A stretch of DNA of 64,000 nucleotides from Ottelia alismoides (lineage: Eukaryota > Streptophyta > Magnoliopsida > Alismatales > Hydrocharitaceae). The notes beneath the pieces were generated by a model. The model worked only from the letters and a program-made list of their open reading frames with translations, had not been told where the DNA came from and did no database searches. The stretch is taken from NCBI GenBank assembly GCA_037367405.1, contig JAZKJV010001876.1:2170001-2234000 (forward strand). The letters are read 5' to 3'. A program made the translations under genes and the position numbers. This document shows, one piece after another, positions 35,264-45,889 of the stretch (position 1 is its first letter; every line of letters starts with the position of its first letter).

Positions 35264-36106
35264 TTGTACTCACTAGGGTCTCCCTTTGCTTAGTTTTTCC
35301 CTTTTGTTAAGGAGTTTCCAGAAGAACCCTCGTATTTCTACAATTAAACAAAGATTGATACAGTTATGAGACCAAACAAATAATAGCTACATTAGGAAAG
35401 CAACTTGTATACCTTTAGGAGTAAATGGCACAGGAAACACCTTACCTTTGAACCATCTTCAAATCCCTATTCATGCAATCCAAGTAACCCTGGAGGCAAA
35501 GGCCACATCCGTAAGTTCACAGGATTCAAATCGAGCTTGGAAAGGACCAAATTTCAATGTACCAAGAGAAAGCAAGATCAAATTTCAAAATGAGACCATG
35601 ACGAAAATCACGATTCCGGAAATATAATATATTTCCGGTCACTTCCACTGGTCACTTCCACCTTTAGAACAATCGAAGATCCGCCAATATTTTGACCTTT
35701 TTAGGAAAAAATACAAATATAAAAGCAGAACTTCTAGTGAGATTCTGTTTAATATTTCTTTTAAAATGGAAATATTAGTTTAAACATATTGAAAAATGCC
35801 TTTATCTGGTCTGAACATGAAGAAATAATAGTTTAAACATTAGTCTAAAATTTGCAACATCCTTTATCCTTAATCCATTTTTACCAAAATAGGGGAAAAA
35901 CGCATCCTTGTCTCCATCACAAATTACATACATGGATACCTACCATATCCACCGGAAATTAAAGTGCATATTCATATTCGACCAACACAAAAGAAACAAG
36001 ATACTAAATAGTGTTCTTTTTAAGAACATTATTTAGGAATTCGTCTCAAAACAGTCGCATCTTTTCAACATAAATTTAAGCAAATATTTACATTTTGTTG
36101 GAGTGT
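35264..36106. other. No recognised gene
   Basis: AT-rich sequence. It contains a 25-bp near-palindrome (TTCCGGAAAT...ATTTCCGG at 35614-35638), followed by two copies of GGTCACTTCCAC. No ORF is supported. Confidence 0.4.
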
Positions 36107-36330
36107 TCCCTACTAGCAGCGTGTTGCATCACCCAAATGCAATGAGAAGTTGACAAGGACCGCTACATCATCAGTCGGATATAGTTCAAAATTTGCAAGG
36201 ATTCTCACATGACACATGCGAGTAAATAAGCTAGTTCCGTTACATCACCACCGGATGCAGCCTAAAATTTGTAAGGGTTCTCATATGATGGACACATGCG
36301 AGTAAAGAAATTATTTCAAAAGAGGTCACA

Positions 36331-37075
36331 AAAGAAGATGTCGATAGGTAGTTGGAATATTGGTACTTTGAATTGGCAAATCGATAGAGATAGTAGATAC
36401 GATGGAAAGAATGAAGTTTCAAATATTACGTCTCCAATAGACAAAATGGGTTGGAGAGAAAGCAAGGGAGATTGACATAGTTTAAATTAAGTTATTCAGG
36501 TAAAGAGAAGGGCAGAAATGGAGTTAGAGTGATTGTTCATAAGGATTTGAAGGATAATGTGGTTAAGGTGCAAAGATTTGGGACTGGATTATTTTACTAT
36601 AATTGGTACTCGAAGAAATGGTGTCGGAGGCTTAAAAATTATGTTATTCAAGTAAAGAGAATGGTAGAAATTGTGTTGGAGTGCATGTTCATAAGGATTT
36701 GAAGGATTGTATTGTTGAGGTGCAAAGATCCTGGGATCGGACTATTTTGCTAAAATTGATGCTCAAAGAAGAAATTCTGAAAATCATCTCAGTTTATGCA
36801 CCACAAGCTAGTTTAGATGAACAAATTAAACAAGCTTTTTGGAAGGATTTGGATAAGATTATGCAAGGAATCCCACAAAAAGAGATGATTTGCCTAGGTG
36901 GAGATCTTAATGGACATGTGGGAAAGGATGCTTCAGGTATGCTAGTGTTCATGGAGGCCATGTCTTCGGGGATAAAAATGAAGAAAGAAAAAGTCATTCT
37001 GAATTTTGTAATGGCTGATGATCTTTTCATAGCAAACACTCTTTTCAAGAAGAGGAGGAACATTTAATTACTTAT
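36331..37075 (+). pseudogene. RTE LINE copy 1 apurinic-like endonuclease region, broken
   Basis: SWNIGTLN at 36350 is the first endonuclease motif. It is followed by MGWRES, a K-rich block, then IISVYAPQASLDEQIKQAFW, ICLGGDLNGHVGKD and VMADDLFIANTLFKKRR, matching the RTE endonuclease order (SYAPQ, GGDLNGHVG, ANTFFKKR). The catalytic GGDLNGHVG block is intact. A duplicated segment at 36491-36780 and frame changes break the ORF, of which 36681-37067 is the longest remaining part. Confidence 0.8.
36491..36780 (+). repeat. Imperfect tandem duplication in the LINE endonuclease
   Basis: GTTATTCAGGTAAAGAGAA at 36491 recurs as GTTATTCAAGTAAAGAGAA at 36643, and colinearity continues for about 135 bases (TTCATAAGGATTTGAAGGAT, AGGTGCAAAGAT). 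The period is 152 bp. RTE proteins have this block only once. Confidence 0.75.
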
Positions 37076-38335
37076 AAGAGTGGCCTATTAGAACACAGAT
37101 AGATTACTTTGCGTTGAGGAGAAGAGATCTGTTGTGTTACAAAGACTGCAAAGTAATCCTAAGAGAGAGTTTGACAACATAACATTGCTTGTTAGTCATA
37201 GATGTACAAATAAAAGGGCTGGTAAAGAAAAGGAGGGTTTCCAAAATTACTAAAACTAGATGATGGAATCTTCAATTGATAGCAATCAAGTTGCAGGGAG
37301 AAGGATATAGAAGACTTATCCTACGATTGTAACGGAAGTGCAAACGAGATGTAGGAGGTGGTAGCATCTTGTAACCAAAGGGTAGCCAAAGAGATGCTAG
37401 GCGAGTCCAAGGGAGGAGCTCCAGGCCAAAAGGATGCTTGCTGGTGGAGTAGAGGAATGCAAGAGAAGCTCAAAATTAAAAAAGCATGCTTTAAGCTACG
37501 TCTAAGGATATATAACAGAGGAAACTGTCACAAACTACAAATTAGCGAAGAAGGAAGCAAAGAACGATGTAAGCGAAGTTAAGTCAAAAGCTTATGAAGT
37601 TTTGTACAAAAATCTCGACTCTAAGGAGGACCATAAGGATATATTCATGTTAGCCAAAGCAAGAGAAAGAAAGACCAAAAATCTTTCTCAAGTGAGATGT
37701 ATTATGGACATGGAAAGAAATATAGCAATATATCAGTGATATATCGTCGATATATCGATATCGAGATGAGACCGATATCGGTATAGATATGGCGATATAT
37801 CCTCCTTTTCAGGCCTTTCCTTCACAAAATTGTGTCGATATGGACGATATTTCGACGATATATCATCGATATATCATATCGACGTGATATCAAAATGGTA
37901 TCGATATCGATATGGCCTTCCATGATTAAGGATTTTGAAGGTCGAGTTCGTGTTATTCAGAAGGATATAGAGACTAGGTGGAAGCAGTATTTCCATACAT
38001 TTTTTATTGGAGAAGAAAATAGAGAGATCACTTTGGGAGATCTAGCTAGTAGTGAAAGTTACTTGAATCGTGCAAGTTATAGATGAATACAAAGGAAGTA
38101 GAGGAGACTTTGAAAGTTATGAGACCTAGGAATGTGTAGGAATTGATGACATTCCTATATTAGCTTAGAGAATTTTAGGTGAGCGTGGTTTGACTTTGTT
38201 TACAAATTTATTCAATATTATTTGACAAAATAAGAAAATGCCTCAAGATTGGAGGAGAAGCATTGTGGTGCCTCTTTATAAGAACAAAGGAAACATTCAA
38301 AATTGTTCAAATCACAGAGGTATCAGGCTAATGAG
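37076..38335 (+). pseudogene. RTE LINE copy 1 linker and RT N-terminal part, broken
   Basis: This is colinear with copy 2 50770-51810. It includes the QIDYFALRRR and RLLxMDVxIK-type blocks, a K-rich linker, then ETRWKQYFHTFFIGEENREITLGDL and PQDWRRSIVVPLYKNK, which open the RT domain. A 216-bp insert at 37709-37924 sits in the linker. G3 cuts it at 38335, where the sequence reads HRGIRLMS in the broken frame. Confidence 0.75.
37709..37924. mobile_element. 216-bp hAT-like element with a GATATCG palindromic core
   Basis: The insert begins CATGGAAAG and ends CCTTCCATG (inverted termini) and is flanked by ATTATGGA (37701-37708) and ATTAAGGA (37925-37932). RTE copy 2 has a single GCATTAAGGATGAG at this place (about 51390), so the insertion and 8-bp duplication are confirmed against an empty site. 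The interior is almost entirely overlapping self-complementary words (CGATATATCG, GATATCG, CGATATCGATAT), with about fifteen CpGs. No coding capacity. An 8-bp duplication and short termini suggest the hAT superfamily. Confidence 0.8.
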
Positions 38336-38578
38336 TGAAAAACCCGAAAATACACTTCGCTAGTTATGTGGAATTAACGTTATGTTCATTGTAGGCGAAC
38401 AAATTCAAATTAATCAAAATGGCCGCTTAATTAATCTTTCAATTAAACGTGAGCGGTCAAATTTATTTTATTTGGGCAAGTCCAAGGTCGAACTCAGAGA
38501 GGTCACTGTCTCCTTAGATTATCTAGATGTCAGATTTTGAGGTGAAGATTTTTAGTAATTTTTTAATGCTAATATTAA
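38336..38578 (-). repeat. 3' LTR stub of G3
   Basis: It matches the first about 240 bases of 39487 onward: TTCGCTnATTATGTGGAATTA-like words, TTAATTAATCTTTCAATTAAA and AACTCAGnGAGGnCACT. Homology stops at ATGCTAATATTAA, where leader sequence begins, marking a deletion junction. Confidence 0.8.
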
Positions 38579-39466
38579 GTCCACCAAACACGACAGGCCT
38601 AATGATCAGTCTCAATTTCCTGTTAATCCTAACTTGTAATACCAAGGGGATGGGAGTCGAGAAAAACTAATGAAATCAATAAAATTAATTATAGATGTCC
38701 AGTTTAGAAAACCTAAAGTGATCCACGCGCTCTACATGCGGGATGCAATACATAATTGAATGTTTTTACACTAAATGCAAATGCAAGCAATGAAGTCACA
38801 CCTAGTAGTAACTTTTATTAGTCGGGAAGAATGTGAATTTAATTTGACTAAGTAGAACATCCTAAGTACGTATTATTAAATGTGAAAAGTTTGGTCCTAA
38901 ATTACACGAGCAAAAGCAAATGATAAATGACCTATACAAAGCTCTAAGAGCCACCAGTGTAGATGTAACCTACGAGCCACTCAAGTCGAGAATCACTCTC
39001 GACACAACCACAACAAAGAAGAAAGAAAAAATAATGTTCGTCTCTGGAACACGTGCTAGCTCTCAAACAAGAGCCGCTATAAATGATGCAATTACCTAAA
39101 TTATTACAAATTAATAATTATAAAAATAATATAAAATGAAAAAAAATAAATCCCACGAACTCTACACTCTCTCACGACTCGACTCGATCTTAATTTATAA
39201 AGTGCTTCCTTCAGTCGGCTAAACCCACGAAGAACCGGCCTCCAATGCACCTGTCCTAAAAAGCCATTCCATATGCGTCGAGTCCTTCGCATAAAATAAG
39301 ATGGTGGTCAGAGAGATGACTCAAAATAAAATAGAATAAAGAAATAAGGAAATAAAATGCGGGAAAAATAACAAAGCAGTAATTACAATGAAAGCCGGGG
39401 GTCAAACTACCTGTGGGATGGAAATCCTAATATCTAAATTGCCTAAAAATCAACCTAAGTTGTGCC
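38579..39466 (-). other. G3 leader region
   Basis: Noncoding on all frames that I checked. Short blocks match the G2 leader near 13530-14229, including the CTCTACATGCGGGATG region. Ends at the PBS. Confidence 0.55.
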
Positions 39467-39484
39467 TCCCCAGTAACAGCGTCA
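39467..39484 (-). other. Primer binding site relic (tRNA-Asp type), G3
   Basis: The plus strand reads TCCCCAGTAACAGCGTCA, three or so changes from the tRNA-Asp 3' end, two bases from the LTR start TGAACAATC at 39487. Confidence 0.7.
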
Positions 39485-40109
39485 TTTGAACAATCTGAAA
39501 ATACCCTTCGCTGATTATGTGGAATTAGCTTTATGTCCATTATATGTGAGCAAATTTAAACAATCAAAACAACCACTTAATTAATCTTTCAATTAAATAC
39601 GAGCGATCAAATTTATTTTACTTAGGCAAGCCCAACGTCAAACTCAGGGAGGCCACTATCACCTTCGGTTTTCGAAGGGCATATTTTTGGTAATTTTTGA
39701 ATGCTAATATTAATGATATGCAAGTGCAAGATGCCAATTTTAAGGTTAAATTGGCCTATGTTGGACAAATTAATTAACAAATTAATTCAAAAATCCAAAG
39801 ACTAATTTTCCTTAATTACTTATGCAATGAAAAATCGGGGACATTTTTTGCATTTTTTTCTTGTGTAAAATGCATGCATGAAAAATGGACATTTATGGGT
39901 TTTTTTGTAATTTTTTGTGCAGACGGTATGCAAAATTAATGAAGTTTGGAAAGAATCTTAAATATGATGAAATTATCTAACATTAATTTTTTATAATTTT
40001 CTGACAATATATGATTTTTATGAATTTCTAAGTGCAAACATGATGATCTGAAGTAATTTAATTTTAAAAAAATATCAAAACTCAATAATTTCTCGAACTA
40101 AAATTATCC

Positions 40110-40780
40110 TAAATAGCTCTAATATTGAGGTCAAGGAAGTCGGTGACCTGATGACAGGGGAGCCGGCTACCGAGGGTTCACGGCGGCCGTCCCTATACCA
40201 TGTCTTGCCTTTCTGAGTAGTCCAATGTCCAAGCTTATTAGAGTAGGGCCTCCGGATCGGGAAGGCAAAAGGGATTAGGCCTAGGGCAATCGTCAGGTCC
40301 CTGGAAAGAGTCACGTAGCTCAACCCCCTCTGCATTCAAACCAGAGGTCTTAGTCAACAGGTGAAGAAGCAGACAAAGCACCACGGAAGGAAGACGCAGC
40401 AGCGAGCAGAGCGAAGGAGAAAGGGATGTCCTCTTCTGTCTAAGAATGTTAGGAATGAGTTATGGGCTAACTGGAAAAGTACAACCTGTAAACCCTGCGT
40501 TGCATTCGCCATAGTTTTAGCATTACGGCAAACCCGTGTCAAATATATAGCTGATTTGGGCGCTCTAGCCAAAACGAATCCCGATCCTCCCGCCTCGGTA
40601 AGCGGCCTATTATAGAAAGTCTAGTTGCGGGGGGGCGCGTTGGGACTGAGAGAAAGCTGCAGACCCTCCTCTTGGTTGGTGTTAAGTCACCCGAATGAAA
40701 ACCAACATATTTAGGTAGACCAAAGGGGCGTGGAAAGGATGTCGGATTACAGGCTAATCGCTTGCTGCAAGGTTAATTTA
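40110..40780. other. GC-richer insert of unknown, possibly organellar, origin
   Basis: This block has abrupt borders with AT-rich LTR on both sides and a balanced, purine-rich composition (for example GACAGGGGAGCCGGCTACC and GCGGGGGGGCGCGTTGGG). ORFs occur on both strands (40361-40615 plus, 40354-40572 minus); neither has a domain I can name. Style and base use remind me of plant mitochondrial noncoding DNA, so it could be a nuclear mitochondrial transfer. This is a guess without a search. Confidence 0.3.
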
Positions 40781-42483
40781 CTCACGTCAGAAAATAATTT
40801 ATTTTAAACTATCTATGTAAGCAAATGAGATGATTTTTGGGCACAAATTAGAACTCGATTAATTCTACCTAATGTGAATTTTTGGAGATTTTTGGAACAA
40901 TTATTGATTTATTATAAGTTTCCAAAGAACATGGCAAAATATAACAATTTTCTCCACAATAAATATTAATAAATCAAGGAATGCTCATAAAAATCAAATC
41001 AATCAACCATAAGATAGAGAATTAATTGTTCTACAATGTGCAATTCTTGTAAAAAAATATGATGACAAATAATGGTTCAAATGAATACACAAAGTGAGGG
41101 ATCTAAATGCAATACATAAAATATAAAAAAATGAATTAAAAAGAAAACTGACATGATATTACCCAAAGCCCTAGCGGGTTTTCTGCAAAGTTCACGCATG
41201 CACGTACGCATCATGTGGCTGGTCGGCGGGGAGGACCTCGACATAATTGTTTGGAGCTGCAGGGGTTTCACTGCAATTTATCCCCCACCCACGCGTGCGT
41301 TGCGCATGGCGAGCGTGCTTTGGATGGCGGCTTAACATGGGGGCTTAGGTGCAGATGCCCGAGACACCACGTGGCTAACGTAGCAAGCTTCGGGCCGGGA
41401 TCAAGGCTTGGTTGTGGGTCGTCCAATGATGAAATGATCAACGGCTGAAGGCCTCGAGACTACAGAAACCGCTCTGTCAAGATCGAGTGGCTCCTGTAGC
41501 TTCTATCGGGGATTAATAATGGTCGATGGAGAGCCTCCCCAATGGTTTGAAGAATGAGCTCCTCTCCTGTTGCGGATGGGGCCGATGGAGCTTGAGGTTG
41601 AAGGTCGGAGGAGCTCTGATGGACTGAAGACTTGGAAGACTTCCCCACAGAGCTCGAAGGGTGGTCGATGTGGAGGAGAACAAGGGGTCATGGCCTCAGC
41701 CGACGCACGACTGAGCCATGAAGGGCGCTTGCTTGTCGTTGCTCGAAGGTGGAGGTGTCCTTGTGGGTTTTTCTGCAACAATAAATGCTTCAAAGAGGTC
41801 AACGGTGAGTCTGCTGCTGAGATGTATTGGGTGGTTGCAGGTTGATGGGGCTCGGTGGACGAAAGCGGAGACGCCTTGCAACAATGATGTATTGAGCTTT
41901 AGAAGCTCGACCATTGGGTGATTTGGAGAAAAGGGATTGAAGAGGAGGATCGGGAGCTCCGGAGCGTTGATGGAGGATCGAAGCTAGTGGCTTCATCCTT
42001 TGCGAAGCCAGAGATAGAGAGAGGGTCTGGAAGGATAACAAGAAGCGAAAGGATCTGATGAGTGGAGGTGCTCGATGGATGGATTTGGGTGACCGAGGGG
42101 GGAAAGCATGAAGAATTGTAGGTGTTGAGGTTGTGACGAAGAGAAAATGGGGGGTTGTCGAGTCGAATCGATTGAGGTTGGTGACTTGGGTTGCAAGAAT
42201 TGAAGAGCGAATAACCGCAAGATAATCGTAACAAAGAAATGAAGAAGAAGAGGAGAGGGAACTTACATGATCTAAATGCATAATGGATGCATGGTTTTAA
42301 GAGCTCGTTGGAGCTCTCGGATCGTCACTCGAGTCGCAGGCATGCGACAAGCTTGGCAGCTGCGATGAGGGACTGCAGCAAGAGGTGATTCCCTCCTAGA
42401 TCTCGCCTGGAGATACGGGTCTGTCCTCACCTTGATGATGGGTTCTTCCTTCTGTCACAAGGAAGGCCTCGAAGGCTGGTGGG

Positions 42484-42484
<1 letters not shown>

Positions 42485-42519
<35 letters not shown>
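42485..42519. repeat. (CT)n microsatellite
   Basis: About 16 CT units inside the GC island of the G3 LTR. Confidence 0.9.
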
Positions 42520-43984
42520 GGATAGTTGGAGATGGAGGTAACCATCAACTTTTATGGGTAGTTACAGTGGTCGTGAAGGTCAGGGGTTGCAGGATGAGAG
42601 AGGCGAGTGGAGTCGGGGAAGCGAGAAGATCGGGGAGGTGAAGATGGTCGGCCGATGGAGAGGGTGTGCAAGGAGGGAGGAGGACTCGGTTGTAGGCAAT
42701 TGGCAGATGGGGCGCGTAGGAGGCGAGGCAGTAGGTGCGGTTGGCACATGAGTAGAAGCGTCACCACAGACGGAGGAGAGGAGACCGAGTCTGGGTCTTC
42801 GTTGAATTGGCCCAAATTGGAGGGTGAAGGCGGTGCCACGTGGCGCGCAGAGTCGTCGCGTGGTAGGGGAAAATAATAAAGAAATTATAAAATAAATAAA
42901 AATACAAAAAAATAAAAATAAAATTATAGTAAAAAGAAAAAGGGTAAAAGGGAGTGACACGTGACGACTCCAAGAGCTGCCACGTGTCACTCCAAGAAAA
43001 TTCAAAAGAAAAATCAATAAAAAAATAGCAAACAAGGTCAAGTAATAAGTGGTCTATATGAAAGTTGTTCGTATCGACGATATCTACAACTTTCGTGAAC
43101 GAATCAAAATCAAAGAAATCAATTGTACAAAACGTATTTTGGTGGTACTTTATGTAAATAAAATACTGTATTTTTTGCATTTTTCATTTTTTTATTTTTA
43201 ATAAGATGAAAATAAAAATAAAATCAGATATTATATAAATAAAATATTTACTCATTAATCTATTTTTTTGGTATTTTAGATTATAAAGAAAATAAAGAAA
43301 TAAAATAAAAGGAACATATATACATACAGAGTAATTTATTTTCTTTGATTTTTGCTTCAATTTTTATTAAGATTTTTGCATGTTTTATTAAAACATAAAT
43401 CAAAGAAAATAAATGAAAAAGAAATAAGTCAAAAGGAGTTATTTTTGTACATAATATAATAGGGATAAATCAGTCAATATATACAACATACAATGAGGCT
43501 CTAAAATCCAAGTTTCACATATGAACTCTGATTCTTTTGAATTTGATCTTGTTTTATAGATAATTGAATGTATATTAATTCAAAAGTGAGTAGGAGTCCA
43601 TAGGAGAGTGTATGAGAGAAATATCCACGTTTATGGCTTTTTGTATCCGAACTAGGGTTTGAGTTTTATTGAGCAAATATACAAGTTAGAATTTTTTTTG
43701 ATATTTTCTCTTGATTAATGTTAGTAATATGTAAAGAACTAAGTTGATTTATTTTATTTAAAGTTAGTGAAAACTAAATAAAAAGGAAAATTTATGGTAA
43801 TATGCAAGTGATAATGTACAGGATTTTTGGCTTCTTATTTAATGCAATTATGCATGCTAAAACATGGATATTAATTACATATGCATGAATGATAAAAATT
43901 CAAGTTAAATGAATAAATGCACTTAATTACTTGGAAATGGAGCTCTATTTTCATCTTTTAGAGTGATGAATCACATATTCATCA

Positions 43985-44838
43985 ATAAGTCACACTATGA
44001 AATTTCGGGAACATGTAATCGAAAAAAGATTGAGGTAAGTTCCCAAAGTAAAAGAAAACCAATTCGGATTCATACCAGATCGCTCAACTATTGAAGTCAT
44101 CCATTTGCTGAGGAGAATAATGGAGATTTATAAAGCTAAAAGGAAGAACCTCCATATGATTTTTATGGATTTAGATAAGTCTTATGAGTTTGTCCCAAGG
44201 GAGACATTGTGGAGAGTTTTGGAGAAGAGACAAGTACATGTCCTATACATTAACCTCATAAAAGATACGTATGATAGGGTTTCATCTTGTGTAAGGATAC
44301 AGTCTGGGAAGACTGGCTATTTTGGCATCAATGTTGGTATGCATCAAGGTTCAGCTTTGAGTCCATTACTTTTTATTTTGATTATGGGCGAGTTGACAAG
44401 TCACATTCAGGATGAGATAACTTGGTGTATGTTATTCATTGATGCTATTGTGTTGACTGAAGAGACCAGAGATGGAGTAAATGAGAAGCCTAAGGTCTAA
44501 AGACATGCATTGGAAACTAAAGGTTTTCGTATAAGTTGAGCTAAGACTGAATATATGGAGTGCACTTTTGATGGAAGCAATGGTGAAGGAATCGAGGTGA
44601 AGATTGATGATGATAACATTCAGAAGAGAGAGTCTTTTAGATACTTGGAATCTATTTACAACATAATGGGAAAATTGATGGAGATGTTACTAATAGAATA
44701 AATGCAGGTTGGCTAAAGTGGAGAGGAGCCACTATTGTTCTCTGTGATAAAAAATATATTTTGAAAATCAAAGGAAAGTTTTACAAAACAGACATGAAGC
44801 ATGTTATGTTCTATGGATCTGAATGCTGTTGTGTGAAC
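43985..44838 (+). pseudogene. RTE LINE copy 1 reverse transcriptase core, broken
   Basis: The frame 44105-44500 reads HxxFMDLDKSYEFVPRETLW, HVLYINLIKDTYDRVSS, SGKTGYFGINVGMHQGSALSPLLF and WCMLFIDAIVLTEE. These are the RT motifs MDLEKAYD, GVxQGSxLSP and FxDD, with the catalytic FVDD changed to FIDA. Copy 2 keeps FVDDIVL at 52251. It continues into ESFRYL and the thumb region until copia IV inserts at 44839. Confidence 0.85.
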
Positions 44839-44981
44839 TGTTGGGAGAAAATTCAATCTTACATTAGAATAGACTGTGGGCTCTCTTATATAGGAGAAAA
44901 GCTCTTGGGTTAATTACATGATAAGTACCCAGAGAAAATAAGATTACATAAGATAGACAAAGAAATATATTTATCTCAACA
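44839..44981 (-). repeat. 3' LTR of copia IV
   Basis: 143 bp with plus-strand ends TGTTGGGAG and TCTCAACA; CTCTTATATAGGAG is a TATA-like word. Equal in length to the partner at 49922, with eight substitutions and no indels. Confidence 0.93.
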
Positions 44982-44988
44982 CTCCCCC

Positions 44989-45871
44989 TCAAGCTGGAGC
45001 ATATATATCTATCATGCTCAGCTTGGAACAACACTTATGAAATGGACTTTGAGATAGAACCTTGGTGAAGATGCCAGTTGTCTGATCTCCGGTTAAAACA
45101 TGAGAGGTAGATATAAGCTTTTTCTGTATCATGTCTCGAGTGTAATGACAGTCCACCTCAATATGCTTCGTTCGTTCATGAAATGCAGGATTATTGGCAA
45201 TAAATAATGCAGCTTTATTATCACATAAAAGTTGCATAGGAAGAGGAACTTCAATTTCAATGGTAAGATCAGTTAACACCTATTTAACCCACATCATCCC
45301 TGCACTCCCTTATGCCATAGCCCTGTATTCACTCTGCACTTGATCATCTAGCAACCATTGTTTGCTTCTTATTTTTCCATGATACAAGTAAGTTCCTGAC
45401 AAAAATAGCAAAGCCCGAAGTAGACTTTCTGTCCATGGGACAACCTGCATAGTCAGCATCTGCACAAGCTGACACCTCAAGAGATGCACCCCTGCTGAAT
45501 AAGAGACCCGAACCAGGTGAGTTCTTCAAATATCTCAAAATCATATAGACAGTAACCATATGTACCTTTCTGGGCTGCTTCATGAACTGGCTAACTTTGC
45601 TTACTGCAAACATAATATCTGGCCTGATGATGGTGGCATATAAAAGCTTCCCAGCCAGTTCTCTATATCTCAACCTATCCGCGTCCTCAGTATCGTTATC
45701 ATACAATTTCATACTTGGATCCATAGGAGTAGTAGAAGGCTTGCATCCTGTCATACCTGTCTCAGAAAGGAGATTTATCACAAACTTCCTCTGAGACATC
45801 ACAAGACTACGTTGGTTCCTGGCAAACTCTAACCCCACAAAGTAACGAAGAGTACCAAGATCCTTAGTCAC
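44989..45871 (-). pseudogene. Copia IV RNase H and RT C-terminus
   Basis: The ORF 45871-45344 reads MTKDLGTLRYFVGLEFARNQ, SMKLYDNDTEDADRLRYRELAGKLLY, RPDIMFAVSKVSQFM, MILRYLKNSPGSGLLF, ADADYAGCPMDRKSTSGF and VSWKNKKQTMVAR, which is RT end through RNase H with DADYAG intact. After a short break, 45279-44989 continues with [32 protein letters not shown] and [11 protein letters not shown], the C-terminus just before the polypurine tract. At least one stop or frameshift lies at about 45280-45343. Confidence 0.9.
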
Positions 45872-45889
45872 ACGGTTGACCTAGGAACT

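Larger units (their letters stand above)
38336..43984 (-). mobile_element. G3: gypsy-type LTR element with a large deletion
   Basis: Minus-strand order: 5' LTR (43984 to 39487), PBS relic (39484 to 39467), leader (about 39466 to 38579), then directly a 243-bp stub of the 3' LTR (38578 to 38336). The rest of the internal region and of the 3' LTR is missing. It is inserted in the RT of RTE copy 1 with ATGAG (38331-38335) and ATAAG (43985-43989) as a target duplication with one mismatch. LTR termini (TGAA...TTCATCA), PBS type and leader blocks link it to G1 and G2. Confidence 0.8.
39487..43984 (-). repeat. 5' LTR of G3, about 4.5 kb
   Basis: It is larger than the G1 and G2 LTRs and contains a compositionally odd block at about 40110-40780. 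The GC-rich island spans about 41150-42860 and holds a (CT)n run and three CACGTG-type words near 42836-42985. The flanks are AT-rich, as in G1 and G2. ORFs such as 41799-42281 and 42580-43041 (minus) overlap others on the opposite strand and have no recognisable domain. Confidence 0.75.

Noticed and set aside
40354..40615. Overlapping ORFs (40361-40615 plus and 40354-40572 minus)
   Set aside because: Opposite-strand open frames in a foreign-composition block. I could not name a domain, so no gene is claimed.
41799..42281. 160-codon minus-strand ORF in the G3 LTR (also 42580-43041)
   Set aside because: Ser/Pro-rich frames overlap each other and plus-strand frames in the GC island; similar spurious frames arise in the G1 and G2 islands.
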